Source: Hippopus hippopus
Taxonomy: Eukaryota > Mollusca > Bivalvia > Cardiida > Cardiidae
Direction of reading: 5' to 3'
Length of the DNA stretch: 64,000 nucleotides
NCBI GenBank assembly: GCA_946811185.2
Contig: OX328098.1
Coordinates: 38,503,650 to 38,567,649, forward strand
The position numbers and the translations under genes were made by a program. The notes beneath the pieces were generated by a model. That model saw only the letters and a list, made by a program, of their open reading frames with translations. It did not search any database and was not told where the DNA came from. Positions 34,431 to 44,700 of this stretch are shown piece after piece. Position 1 is the first letter of the stretch. The number at the start of each line of letters is the position of its first letter.

Positions 34431-34968
34431 AATTGAGCCATGCTGTGTGAAAAGGGAGCTTAATGTATCTGCAAGAACTATTGACTCAAGTAAGCCTGCG
34501 CAGCCCGCAAAGACTGACCTTGGTCGAAACTTTTTGCTTTCCGTAAATTTGCTGCATGTCAGGAGACCAGTGTAACTCATGATGTGGTCGGTTGTGATAC
34601 AAAATGGACTACATCGATCCATAATATGGCCTGCAACACGTGAAAAGGGGCATTCGGACATTTGCGTAAAGTGTCGTCTCGGATCAGCCTGCGCACTCCG
34701 CGCAGGCTAATCCGAGACGACACTTTCCGTTTTTATGTAATTTTCTGTTTTGCGCAAGTCTCCTTTAGCACAAAATCTAATGTAGTCGTAAAGTGCCGTC
34801 TCGGATTAGCCTGCGCGGACTGCGCAGGCTGATCCGAGACGACACTTTACGCAAATGTCCGAATGCCCCTTTTCGCGTGTTGCAGGCCATATGATATCTT
34901 GCTGGGTACCATGCATCACGGAGATGCATTAAGCCGCTTTTGCCAGAGCATGACTCAGATGCATTTTA
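34431..34968. repeat. Hairpin family 3 copy interrupted by family 4
   Basis: Left end TTGAGCCATGCTGTGTGAAA, core diverged (TAAGCCTGCGCAGCCCGCAA), then at 34628 the family 4 element. Resumes with TCTTGCTGGGTACCATGCAT and right end TAAGCCGCTTTTGCCAGAGC/ATGACTCA. Confidence 0.7.
34628..34888. mobile_element. Hairpin family 4 MITE nested in family 3
   Basis: Inverted ends GGCCTGCAACACGTGAAAAG and CTTTTCGCGTGTTGCAGGCC. Each half contains its own hairpin (GGATCAGCCTGCGC.../...GCGCAGGCTGATCC). Other copies at 61998-62265 and 62903-63148. Flanked by ATAT on both sides. Confidence 0.85.
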
Positions 34969-35149
34969 ACGCCTGTATTGTTTACTTTTGGCAACTATAG
35001 GGACTTCAATCACATAAATCGTCATCGGAGCGCTGCTTCCAGGCTAAGATCGTGATTTGAGCGCTATGGAATCGCTTTATGGTGCGCAGCTGTTCGCTAA
35101 CTGGTTCCTCGATCCATCGCTGTTCGTGGAGATCTGATATTTAAGATCT

Positions 35150-35292
35150 ATTTTAAAGTTATTTTTCGGAAAATAATATCTCCTTATCAGATAGTGTAGA
35201 TCCAAGATCACAATGTTTTGTACAGTCTGATTTTGATCAACAGTGTCTGCAATAGGTCAGTGAGTCGCGCGTAGCAGCCTAAGAGTTATACA
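35150..35292 (-). repeat. Hairpin family 2 copy
   Basis: TCTCCTTATCAGATAGTGTA, GATCCAAGATCACAATG...CAGTCTGATTTTGATC, GGTCAGTGAGTCGCGC and TAGCAGCCTAAG in reverse orientation to 31803. Confidence 0.65.
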
Positions 35293-35571
35293 TTATGTCT
35301 AATTCTCCAAGATTTTCTAAATTTGGATGTAACACAAGTTCTGATTTGCTGAACCATTTGATTTAGCCAATCAGAACTTGCGATTTAGGAAATTCTGGAG
35401 AATAAGACCAATGACGGTCTTAAGAATGGTTGGTGAATACACACCCTGATAGCGGTCATTTGAAAATGCAGTGGTGCTCCATCTTTGATCTAGTGGCGAT
35501 CTGATGGTGCCTCGATCGTGCACCTGCGGGGCTCTATATATGAGCGTCGCCATTCGTGTCTATCATCATAT

Positions 35572-35891
35572 CTTGGGTGGACCGGTAGTGCAATTGTGAA
35601 ACGGTGGACTATCAATCCTGAGGCCCGAGGTTCGATACCCGGCCCAACCAGGACCTTTCTGAGACACCTTGTGTTTCCCACCCAACTAGAGGTGAACTGG
35701 TTTGGAACCCAGAGGTAGTCTCGCGTGTATCGGTGCTTTATACGGGCACGTTAAAGGACCAAGGAGGTCTATTCGAAGAAGAGCTAAAGGCTTGTACCCG
35801 GATTTCCTTGTATCCGATTCTTCCTCTCTAATGGTCCATACCATGTTTGCCTAGAGCACGGAGGGACCTTAATCCTACAAAGTCATCATCA
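35572..35891 (+). repeat. tRNA-derived SINE, family S2
   Basis: Head GGGTGGACCGGTAGTGCAAT with B-box-like GAGGTTCGATACCC, tail of TCATCATC repeats. Flanked by a perfect 13-bp target-site duplication TCTATCATCATAT (35559-35571 and 35892-35904). Only one copy of this SINE family was noticed in the window. Confidence 0.85.
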
Positions 35892-36069
35892 TCTATCATC
35901 ATATTGCATTCGGAGACTGGCATGTGAAGATTACCATTCTCTGCGTTTTGAAATAGTACTTTTTATCAACACTACTTACAAAGTTGCTTCATGCCATCCA
36001 GGGGCCAGAGGGCACAAGAAGCGCAAAGAGAATCACTACTGCACGTTGGGGCCGGATGACAGTACTAGT

Positions 36070-36300
36070 CACTGTGGGCCATTAATTAACCCTTATCCCG
36101 TCGTTTGCGAACATGGATGAATTTTGCGGAGAGTGTACAGCAAGATCAGCCTGCACATTCGTGCAGTCTGATCTTGCTTTACACTTTCCGATGCTTTATC
36201 GGTACTTTGGTTCATGTAAGCCCAGTCCAATGACCGTACATGTAGCAAAACATTTTTGTGTAATCGTCAACAATTTTCATTCGGTACGATAAGGGTCAAC
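36070..36300. repeat. Hairpin family 2 relative
   Basis: TTAACCCTTATCCCGTCGTT; hairpin AGCAAGATCAGCCTGCAC/GTGCAGTCTGATCTTGCT; ends with ACGATAAGGGTCAA. Same core, different flanks from 31803: a subfamily. Confidence 0.65.
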
Positions 36301-36359
36301 TTGCTATTTTTAAATCTACCAAAAGACGTTTCATGTTACACGTTAGCATAGTTTGAAGG

Positions 36360-36580
36360 ATGAGAAAAGTTCTCTCTTTAATCTTTACCAGACAACAAAA
36401 TTTTAGCCTTGTCCATTTTCAAAGTATTTGTGGATGGCGCTTTGAATGTGGCTCAAATAATAAAATTTGTCTTGGCGAGTGTAGAAAACATTGTGTTAAA
36501 AGGAGAAACTGCTAATTACCAGCAGTCTCTCCTTTTGCCACAATGTTTCGGAAAAACCTGCTTTAGGGTCGTAAAACATT
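36360..36580. repeat. Hairpin family 1 copy
   Basis: AACATTGTGTTAAAAGGAGA, core ACTGCTAATTACCAGCAGTC, arm TCCTTTTGCCACAATGTTT. Confidence 0.6.
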
Positions 36581-36829
36581 TGAATCATAGATGAAAACTT
36601 AATGATATAATGTACATTTATTACCCGTGATAATATAATCATAGAAAAAAATGTCCAGATTAGCATCTACTTCCAACAAGCAAAACTCCTTTTCCATGCA
36701 ATGTTTTGAGAAGTCTTTGTGGAGTACTGGGCCAAACAGGTGTTAACAAATTGGGGATGGGGGATATGGAATAAATAAACAATTTTTGTTGTATATCGGC
36801 CATAGTTATTTGATCAATCCTTAAACTCT

Positions 36830-37035
36830 TATCCTGCCAAATAAATTGAATAAAACTTTTAAGCCGATTGTTAAAACCCGAATAGTGTTATTTCAAACTT
36901 ATTTTTTGGAAAAAATATCTCCTTATCGGACAGTGTAGGTCCAAGATCAGACTGCAAGTTCTGTGCATTCTGATCTTGATCCACAATGTCCGCAAAAGGT
37001 CAGTGAGTCGCGCTTAGCAGCCTAAGGGTTAAACT
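36830..37035 (-). repeat. Hairpin family 2 copy
   Basis: TTATCCTGCCAAATAAATTG, GGACAGTGTAGGTCCAAGAT, GCATTCTGATCTTGATC, ending AGCAGCCTAAGGGTTAA. Confidence 0.7.
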
Positions 37036-37194
37036 ATTATATAACTTAAAAAACACTATTTGGAACAAATAAATATCTTTTGTTGTACGGTATATCGTTT
37101 TTTTTTTTTATCGATCCCTTAAACTATTCTATAACTCAAAAAGACATTTCCTTTCGGCAGCAGAAAAAAAACAACACCTAAATAATTACTGCAA

Positions 37195-37340
37195 TATTAA
37201 GGTTTTCTTCTCGAATACATAAGATGGTATCGGACAGCATAGATCCAAGATCAGACTGCACGTTCTGTGCAGTCTGATCTTGATTTATGCTATCCGCAAA
37301 AGCGCCCTTTCCCATTTCTTTGGCAGCCTAGGGGTTAGAT
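37195..37340 (-). repeat. Hairpin family 2 subfamily copy
   Basis: ATCGGACAGCATAGATCCAA, CAGACTGCACGTTCTGTGCA, GTCTGATCTTGATTTATGCT, AGCAGCCTAGGGGTTA. A close relative (same AGCACCTT/CTTTTGTC flanks) lies at 39465-39660. Confidence 0.65.
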
Positions 37341-37452
37341 CTGATGACACCTTTTGTCTGTTTTGAGAATCACTGGGGCGAATTACACTTCCTACAAGAC
37401 GTGCATGCACAGGTATTTCAAGATTTAGCGTATTGACATGATAACTGAGCGG

Positions 37453-37710
37453 CGCCCTCAGAAAAGGGGGTTAAATACATTTTCGTGATGCAATATAACA
37501 AAAAAGTCATCACATAATTATCGATCCATTAAGTCCATTTTGTTTCACAACCGATTGAATCATGAGGTAGAATGGCTCTCTGTTATGCGGAAATATGACC
37601 ATTAGCAAAACTGTTCGACCCAGGTCAGCCTGCGCGGACTGCACAGGCTGATCTTGGTTGTTACTTTTTACAGATGCGTTAAATCCCTTTTTCACAGAGC
37701 ACAGCCCAAT
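37453..37710. repeat. Hairpin family 3 copy
   Basis: Left CAGAAAAGGGGGTTAAATAC, core CCCAGGTCAGCCTGCGCGGA/CTGCACAGGCTGATCTTGG, right TTAAATCCCTTTTTCACAGA. The mariner remnant starts 11 bp after it. Confidence 0.7.
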
Positions 37711-37720
37711 TTTATTTCAT

Positions 37721-39290
37721 ACACGAGGGCTGAGCAAAAAGTTCGTGGAATTACTTAATTAAAACAAAACTACTACTGCCATTACACTTAAATTTTAATA
37801 CCTTTTAGATTCATTCATAACCTATAAAATTAAAAAGTTTCAGACAAATTGATCTCCAAAACAAAGTTGCTATGATCCTTTGTACATATATCATAACGGC
37901 TACCCGGAGTACGCCGTGACTTTAACGTCATTTAAGTACGGCATTATTAGTTGTACGGTCAGGTGGCAGGGGACTTGGAAACTTGTTCACGGCTGTGGTG
38001 AATCATGTCGCCCCGAGCCGAAGGCAAGGTGGCGACATGATTCGCCACAGCCGTTAACAAGTTCCCAAGTCCCCTGCCACCTGACCGTACAACGAATTTA
38101 TTATACTGCAAAGTTTTACCATTCCAACGTGTGTTAAGCGAAATTTCCCCGTTTTGTGGTCTCAAAAATTGAGTACGCTGACGAAGTAGAATATTCCTTC
38201 TGAGTGCCCCAATTCAATGAAAACTGACTACACTGTGAACTGACCTCACCAAAACCTTGGTAAAACGTGCAGTTTGGTGCATAATCTTGATGATGTCACT
38301 GCGATAGACATTTGTGGTATTTTTATTTAAACATGGATTTAAACAACTTCAGGTAAGTAACTATGAATGTCAATGATTTGTTCGCAAAAGTAAACGACCA
38401 TTAGTTGGGCACCTCAAACGACTCAATCATCAAACGATAATACGTACAAGTAAAGTTCTATATTCATTTATTTTAATAAATAATCCATTCTTTCCGTTTA
38501 AATGACAACCATCAATGGAAACTAGTTATAATGTGGTGCAGGCTACTCAGTATGTTTGTCTTGTGGGCGGCTCTTATCGATCGATCGACGCTGCCATTTT
38601 GGATGTTGTGTTGAAAGTGTGGTCATGTATACGGGCTATCGAAAGAGAAACTGCTTTTACGTGGGTTTTGCCAGTGTACATGATATATATGTTCGGGGCA
38701 TATTATCCAATCAGTATAATGATACTGATTATCTTGGCGCGTCCACTCCTTGGGTCACTTTCAATACTCTTTCGTCCTTTTTTAAACCGCGTATGCTAAT
38801 TGAACAATGCAGACTTTTCAATGGTAGCTTTACCCCCAGCTTCTTTTAATAAATTAAACGTTTCAGACGGACAATACACCAAGTTTACACAGAATTTTAT
38901 CGCTGCGTGAGTTTCTGTCACTTCCGAAACCACCCTTTTTTGGGGCTTGTTTTTCCTCCGATAGGTCAGTCTTAGAAAAACTATCGTCCTAACGCTGTTT
39001 TTCAGAAGTGAGGTCAGAAATTTCGCACAGAACATCAAATGGTGTCATCCATTGTGATGACCTGATTTCAGGAGATTTGAATCAGACGATTTTGAAATAT
39101 GGTCATTTTTATAAGCATGACGACGGTGTTTTTACGGCGTGCTCCGGGGTAGCAGGCCTTGCGCTCTTTACGGTGAAAATAAATATGTCTAAAGTAAAAT
39201 AAGAATAATAATGTGAAAATCTGAAAAAAATCAGACGTCAAATAAAAAAAAGTTATGAGGAGATTCCATGAATTTTTTGCTAAGCCCTCG
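37721..39290 (-). pseudogene. Mariner transposon remnant, N-terminal transposase readable
   Basis: Inverted ends CGAGGGCTGAGCAAAAAGTT (37724 on) and the complement of CGAGGGCTTAGCAAAAAATT (to 39290), next to TA. On the minus strand, from about 38925, the frame reads AAIKFCVNLVYCPSETFNLL, then EKSALFN, a TAG where the family has Trp, and RFKKGRKSIESDPRSGRA. These are the hallmarks of a mariner transposase helix-turn-helix and linker. The catalytic D,D part is not recognisable. The 62-bp-arm palindrome (37951-38092) sits inside it. Confidence 0.8.
37951..38092. repeat. Near-perfect 62-bp-arm palindrome inside the mariner remnant
   Basis: Arms 37951-38012 and 38031-38092 with about three mismatches and an 18-bp loop (CCGAGCCGAAGGCAAGGT-like). 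It starts TTGTACGGTCAGGTGGCAGG. Same size class and GC-rich style as 29551-29692, but a different sequence. Confidence 0.85.
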
Positions 39291-39320
39291 TATCAGCGTT
39301 TAACCTGCTACGTAAATTAA

Positions 39321-39447
39321 ACAGACATTTTTAGCATGCAACAAAGACTTTTTTTTTAATCATATTGCATTAACAAGGTTGTTCAGACATTTTTAGCATG
39401 CAACAAAGCCTTTTTTTTTTAATCATATTGCATTAACAAGGTTGTTC
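39321..39447. repeat. Two-copy tandem duplication, ~62 bp
   Basis: GACATTTTTAGCATGCAACA, then T-run, AATCATATTGCATTAACAAG and GTTGTTC, repeated twice in direct succession. A family 2 subfamily hairpin begins about 25 bp later (39470). Confidence 0.8.
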
Positions 39448-39782
39448 CCCCGTGCAAACAAACCTTTTACAGTGTATCGGATTGTGTAGATCTAAGATCA
39501 GACTGCACGTTCTGTGCAGTCTGATCTTGATCTATGCTGTCCGCAAAAGCACCTTGACTCACCTTAGCAGCTTTGGAGCAAAATTTGGTGATCCCTTTTG
39601 TCTTTTTGGAGAACCGCTGTGACAAGTTACACTTCCAACAAAACAACAGCATAGATTAGTTCATCATAAAACGGTCCATTGTCTCTACAGTAATATCGTT
39701 ATATTGCGAGTCCTCTTACTCTTTGTCTGTATGGTGTTTCAACATCATTTTCGTTATACCGTTACGGCCATCGCACCTGTCC

Positions 39783-40004
39783 ATAGATAGATAGATAGAT
39801 AGAGAGCGATTACGATGAAGAACGGAAAAAGATCAAAGCCGCCCATCCACAGTTTTTGATCTAGAAAACAATATATCTCATTTTTTAACAAGAAGTTTGT
39901 TCTTGTTGTTGTTGTAAAATAGATATATTTGCGGTAAAGAAAGACAAAACGAAAGACAACCTAAACATTGTCCGAAAAGAAAGAAAGAAAGAGAGAAAGA
40001 AAAA
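39783..40004. repeat. Microsatellites (GATA)n and (GAAA)n
   Basis: GATA repeats at about 39783-39804 and a GAAA/GAGA run at about 39978-40004; similar purine runs continue to 40320. Confidence 0.75.
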
Positions 40005-40404
40005 TATATATCAGATGCCGCAGTTTCACGGTTTTCGCAATAGGAACACGATGCCTTTTTGGAGCAAGACATAATGTATTAGCTGTAACAAATATACATC
40101 AAGTGAAAAAGAGATACAGGAAAGATAAAATGAGAAAAAGACAAACAGCAAGAAATAGATATTTTTTTGTATGATCGCAAATCCACTGTTTTTTTTTTTT
40201 CAAAGAGAACTAAATACCTTTTAAAGCCAGGACCAAAGTGAATGAGCAGAAAAAGGAAAGACAATGGTAAATGACTGAAAAATAGAAAAAAAAGACAAAA
40301 AGAAAGAAAGAAGGAAAAATATTAGAAACCTCAAATCGACTAATTTTGCCTTGGGAAAAGAGATACCCCGTCATCTGATCGATTCCTCTTTTATTCTCTT
40401 TTAC

Positions 40405-40480
40405 GTTTTGCAAATAATGTAGATCAAGATCAGACTGCCTGGACGTCGAGTTTGATTTTGATCTACACTCTTCGATAGCC
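40405..40480. repeat. Hairpin family 2 fragment
   Basis: TGTAGATCAAGATCAGACTG and TTGATTTTGATCTACACTCT, with a diverged centre. Confidence 0.55.
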
Positions 40481-40599
40481 ATCCAGATCCTACACCATTC
40501 CTATAGTGTAACCATGAACTATATCAGTGGATTGTAAAGTACGTTTAATTTGTAACTGTATTCCTTTGCCATGCGATCACGTTTTTAACGAACCTCTCG

Positions 40600-40785
40600 A
40601 AAAATGCGCTTAAAAATATTGTGGGAAAGGGATGAATGCTGGTAACCGTCATTTTCTACTTTTCTCATTATGACATTTACTATATATAGGTAAATTTTGA
40701 GTTATTCAGTTACCTTTCACTTGTCGTGTGTAAATAATTTCAATTTGGACAAGTCTAAAATGTTGTTGTCTGGTAAAGGGTTACA
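40600..40785. repeat. Hairpin family 1 copy just upstream of the PTCHD-like gene
   Basis: AATATTGTGGGAAAGGGATG, AATGCTGGTAACCGTCATTT, tail GGACAAGTCTAAAATGTTGT, end TCTGGTAAAGGGTTA. It ends about 45 bp before the first possible start codon (40828), so any upstream exon or promoter must include it or lie beyond it. Confidence 0.6.
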
Positions 40786-40827
40786 TCAACAAGCTGAAGT
40801 TAAATAGGCGCTGATATTGTAGGGTTT

Positions 40828-41704
40828 ATGTATTCGCAGTTCTTTCAACATATTATTGAAGTCGTGCAAAATATGGCGCTTTGTAAAGACGGTAAACTGA
40901 AATGTTGTGTGATTATCAACAATAAACTTTTTGAAGCTTTCAAGGTATTGGGGAAATTCATAGGAGGACATCCATGGAAGATAATATTACTTACACTGTT
41001 TGTAAATACTGTGTTTGCACTCTGTGTATTTTGGGTAGAGAAAGAACTTCATCTTGATGAGCAATTTCGACCCAGCAGAAGCCAAGCACAAAAGGACAAA
41101 GAACATTTGGCTTCGGTTACCAGTTATCAATACAGGTACGAACGGCAACTGATTGACGTCAACAAATATGTGGAGATAATATACAGTCCTGGTGGCACAG
41201 TGTACCCAAGATATGCTGACGATTATACGACGACATATTCAAGTTTGTTTGGATCTACAACTTGCCCATATTCGCGAAGGTACGGGTCTCGTGTCTGTGG
41301 TGGACTTGATTCCGTGATCGTCTATTATTGTTATCCATTCCGTTACTATTCAAGCTATTCAAGTCATGTCAATTATCCATATATATTTAGTAATGAGGAA
41401 CAAACATATATTTATTATGCCCAGTATGTCAAAAGTAGCAGTAACACAAGTGACCTGTCCTCCATTGTAGGCCTAAAGTGGATCTATTGGCCAAAGTTCC
41501 GCGACAGTGAACATCTCCGACATTTTGGAACAATGCTTGAAAATGTTAAGAATGCCTACACCATGACCTCTGTATATGCGGACGATCTGCGAGATGAAAC
41601 GCTGTATGAAGATTTTAAAGACGCTGCTGTCAGATTTGTTGGTGCATTTATCTTGATGAATGGTTTGGCGCTTGTTATTATCTGGTCAGCAAACAACAAC
41701 ATCG
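40828..41704 (+). CDS. PTCHD-like gene exon 1: TM1, extracellular loop 1, TM2
   Basis: After KVLGKFIGGHPWKIILLTLF (start of TM1) comes a loop of about 190 residues, rich in Tyr and Ser with several Cys and one N-glycosylation sequon (NTS). TM2 follows (FVGAFILMNGLALVIIWSA). The donor CG|GTATGT follows 41704, phase 1. The GxHP motif before TM1 is typical of Patched-domain proteins. Confidence 0.85.
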
Positions 41705-44700
41705 GTATGTCTTTTATATTTAGTAAAATACTGATAAAACAATGCTTTAATGGTTGTGATACGTTTTGAATGCTAAGGCATTTTACGATTAGCTCTCTCT
41801 TTCTAACCCTCTGCCTACCCCCTCTCTACCTGTCATTATCTCTGCCTCTGAAATCAGTAGCGTCTCTCCATGGTGGTCCTCGACCTTGCAGTTGTTTTCC
41901 GTGTAATTTCGAGAGGATTCATCACTTTCTGGGTCGATGAAGGCTGCCCGGCTCTGTTTATGTAGGTAAGCTTCTTTGAAAGACTGTCTTGGTTAAAAAC
42001 CAACGGGAACGTAGAGAAAAGTGCAGTTGATGATGTGCAATTTCCAACTTACTGTTGATAAAATGGTAAACACGAAACTGAAAATGAAAGTCTGCTGTAA
42101 TCGAGATTTGAAAGACGGCTTAACTACCGACCTGGAGGCGTTGACTGACAGGCTTTATGTTTACTATGTTTACCATGTTATTTTGTGTTTTTTAACAATA
42201 TTCACACCAGTAAAAATAACCCTAGAATCAAATGTTTAACCTCCCAAAAGTGCTCATTTAGATCAATCAATTATAGCTATCATGCTTACTCTTTTGGCAC
42301 TTTTGGAGACTTTAGATTTTAAACAGACAGTTGGGTTATGGTCAGACTGCATAGAACGTTTATTGGTTTTATAATACCAGTTTTTCAAGGGATACTTAAG
42401 ATAAAGAAAAGCGGTCTGTTTTGCCGGCTTTGAGTAGTGATTCATTTACATGCCGATCAAAAAGGGTGAACACATATCACCAAAAATCTAACAGCGACAG
42501 TACAGATGTAAACTTCTATCATTACATACGATGTGGCTCGAAGCAAGTAGACTGTCTTAGATACATGTATCTTACAGTCTAGATCCAAGGACATTCAAAA
42601 CTTTCTGTGCAGTATGAACTTTGATAATAATTTCTTAATTGCTGAAGTTGATCCAAGCACGATGGTACATGTTGTTGGTGAAAACTTAAAACTTAGAGAG
42701 AGAGAGAGAGAGATGAAGATATGAACATCGCTGTGGCAAAAGAGAGTTTAATGCACTTTCGAGATGCATTATACAAAGCAAGTAATCACATAGTTATGGA
42801 TCCACAAAATTCATTTTGTCTAACAACCGACTAATCATGAGGTAGAGTGGTCCTTGAACATGCAGAAAATTGACCAAATGTGAAAGGTTTCGACACAGAT
42901 CAGTCTGCGCGGACTGCGCAGGCTGACCTAAGTCGATACCTTTTGCTGATGAATTAAGCCTCTTTTTCACTTAGCATGGCTCAAACGATGTGAACGCCAG
43001 ATATCATTAAGTAACAAAAATCCTCTTATATTTACGAATCAGTATATCCACTGATAGAATTACATTTATTGGTCTTATGAATATTTAAAACCAAGAAACG
43101 GCAGCTGGCTGCTCTGACTATAGCTCATTTGATCCAAGCTTGACACAAGAACGCCTAGAAATTTCATATACACACAAGTATAATTCTTACTATTGAAAAT
43201 AATACAGAAGTAAATACATTTTGTTCATGTAAACAGGGAACCCGGCACTATTGATAGTCGTTCAGATAGTTTCCACAGCAATGGCGGTTTGTTCCGGTGT
43301 TGGATTCTGGTTATTACTCAGCGTGAAGATAAACGTTTTTGCCTTAACCCTGGTCCCTTTGATGTCACAAGGTAATACTGTTTTACATGTTTTGTTTGCC
43401 ATACTATGGTGGCATATTTCTGCCACGAGATACGAGATAGCTATCATGATAATATTTGAAAACTATCGCGATAAATCAAAGTTTCCTGTAAATTTTATCG
43501 AGGTAGTGAAAAGATTCCTGAAAAAAATATCACGATAAACTTTGTTATCTAGAAAATTTTACATTGATCAGTATATACATGTATTTTAACGCAAAATTTC
43601 TCAATCGTGCACGAAGCTGACATTCGAGATAAAATTATCGTGATAGTTCTATCCTTTGCTCGATATCTATAAATAGAAAATTCACCATTTGGATTAACTC
43701 GGTAGTTTTTGACTTCACAAGATTGTAGTAAGTAATCAAAGCGTTGAGAACGCTGAAGTGGTATTTGTCAAGGAAGCCATTGTGTTGAATTAATAATTTG
43801 AAAGAAAAAGAGAAATATTATTCAAATATTGGCTTGAAAGTCAACCTACTAAGCAAATGAATACCTTTTTTTGGTTGAAGGGAGAGTACTCATGACAAAG
43901 TTAGGATTATTTGTGTATTGGTGGTCTCCCTTTGATCATTAGGAGGAGTCAGGAGTAACGTCCCTTGACAGTAGGATGCATGATGGATAGAAAGAGAAAC
44001 CATGTGAATATATCGAATAAAATTAAGTTTGTACCTGAAAACTATGATTTTGAAATATCTTTGGCCGTTAACATTTAATTCCCAACATAACAATCAATTA
44101 TTTCAATCTATAAATATTCATGCCCAATCAAATGGAGTAGCGCGCAATCACTGGATGAACAGGCCATGGGACGAACTGGTTTTGGAACGAAAAAGCCCAG
44201 GACCAAGTGATCGGTAGAAAAATTTTGTATTATTGCGCCAATAGAAGGCTATGAGCGAGTGAAGCTATTTTCAATCAAAAATTAGTATTTCCACGATCGA
44301 TGACCTCACCCAGTGTATTTTAACATGCCATTTCCAATTACATATCTGAGTGCTGCCGAAAAACTCACTTGCCTGAGAAAAATTGAGTTTAATTGGGTTT
44401 ATTTCCTTCGGCTTTGCACAAAATACGATACATGGTCTTCAAAATTCAATATTGAACTCATAGTGGTATTGTCTTCGACAAATACCACAAAAATTCGAAT
44501 TATCAATAATTGTAGCTTAATTGGTAAATTTTGACTAGACTCGAAATGAGCAGAAGTCTGTAAAATCACAAAGACGACTCGAAATGCCTCCTACGAACAA
44601 TTTTAAAACCATTCAGGGAAAGGAGCTTTCATAAGGTTGTAGACGAAAATGTTCCGAAACCGTATCTAGTTATAGATACCGTGAATGTCAGTTGTGGGCA

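Noticed and set aside
38515..38849. + strand ORFs of 94-97 codons with hydrophobic stretches
   Set aside because: Antisense to the mariner transposase remnant, which reads on the minus strand.
42021..42239. Possible extra exon in PTCHD-like intron 1
   Set aside because: The phase and frame of exons 1 and 2 already join correctly, and the ORF has no good splice sites.
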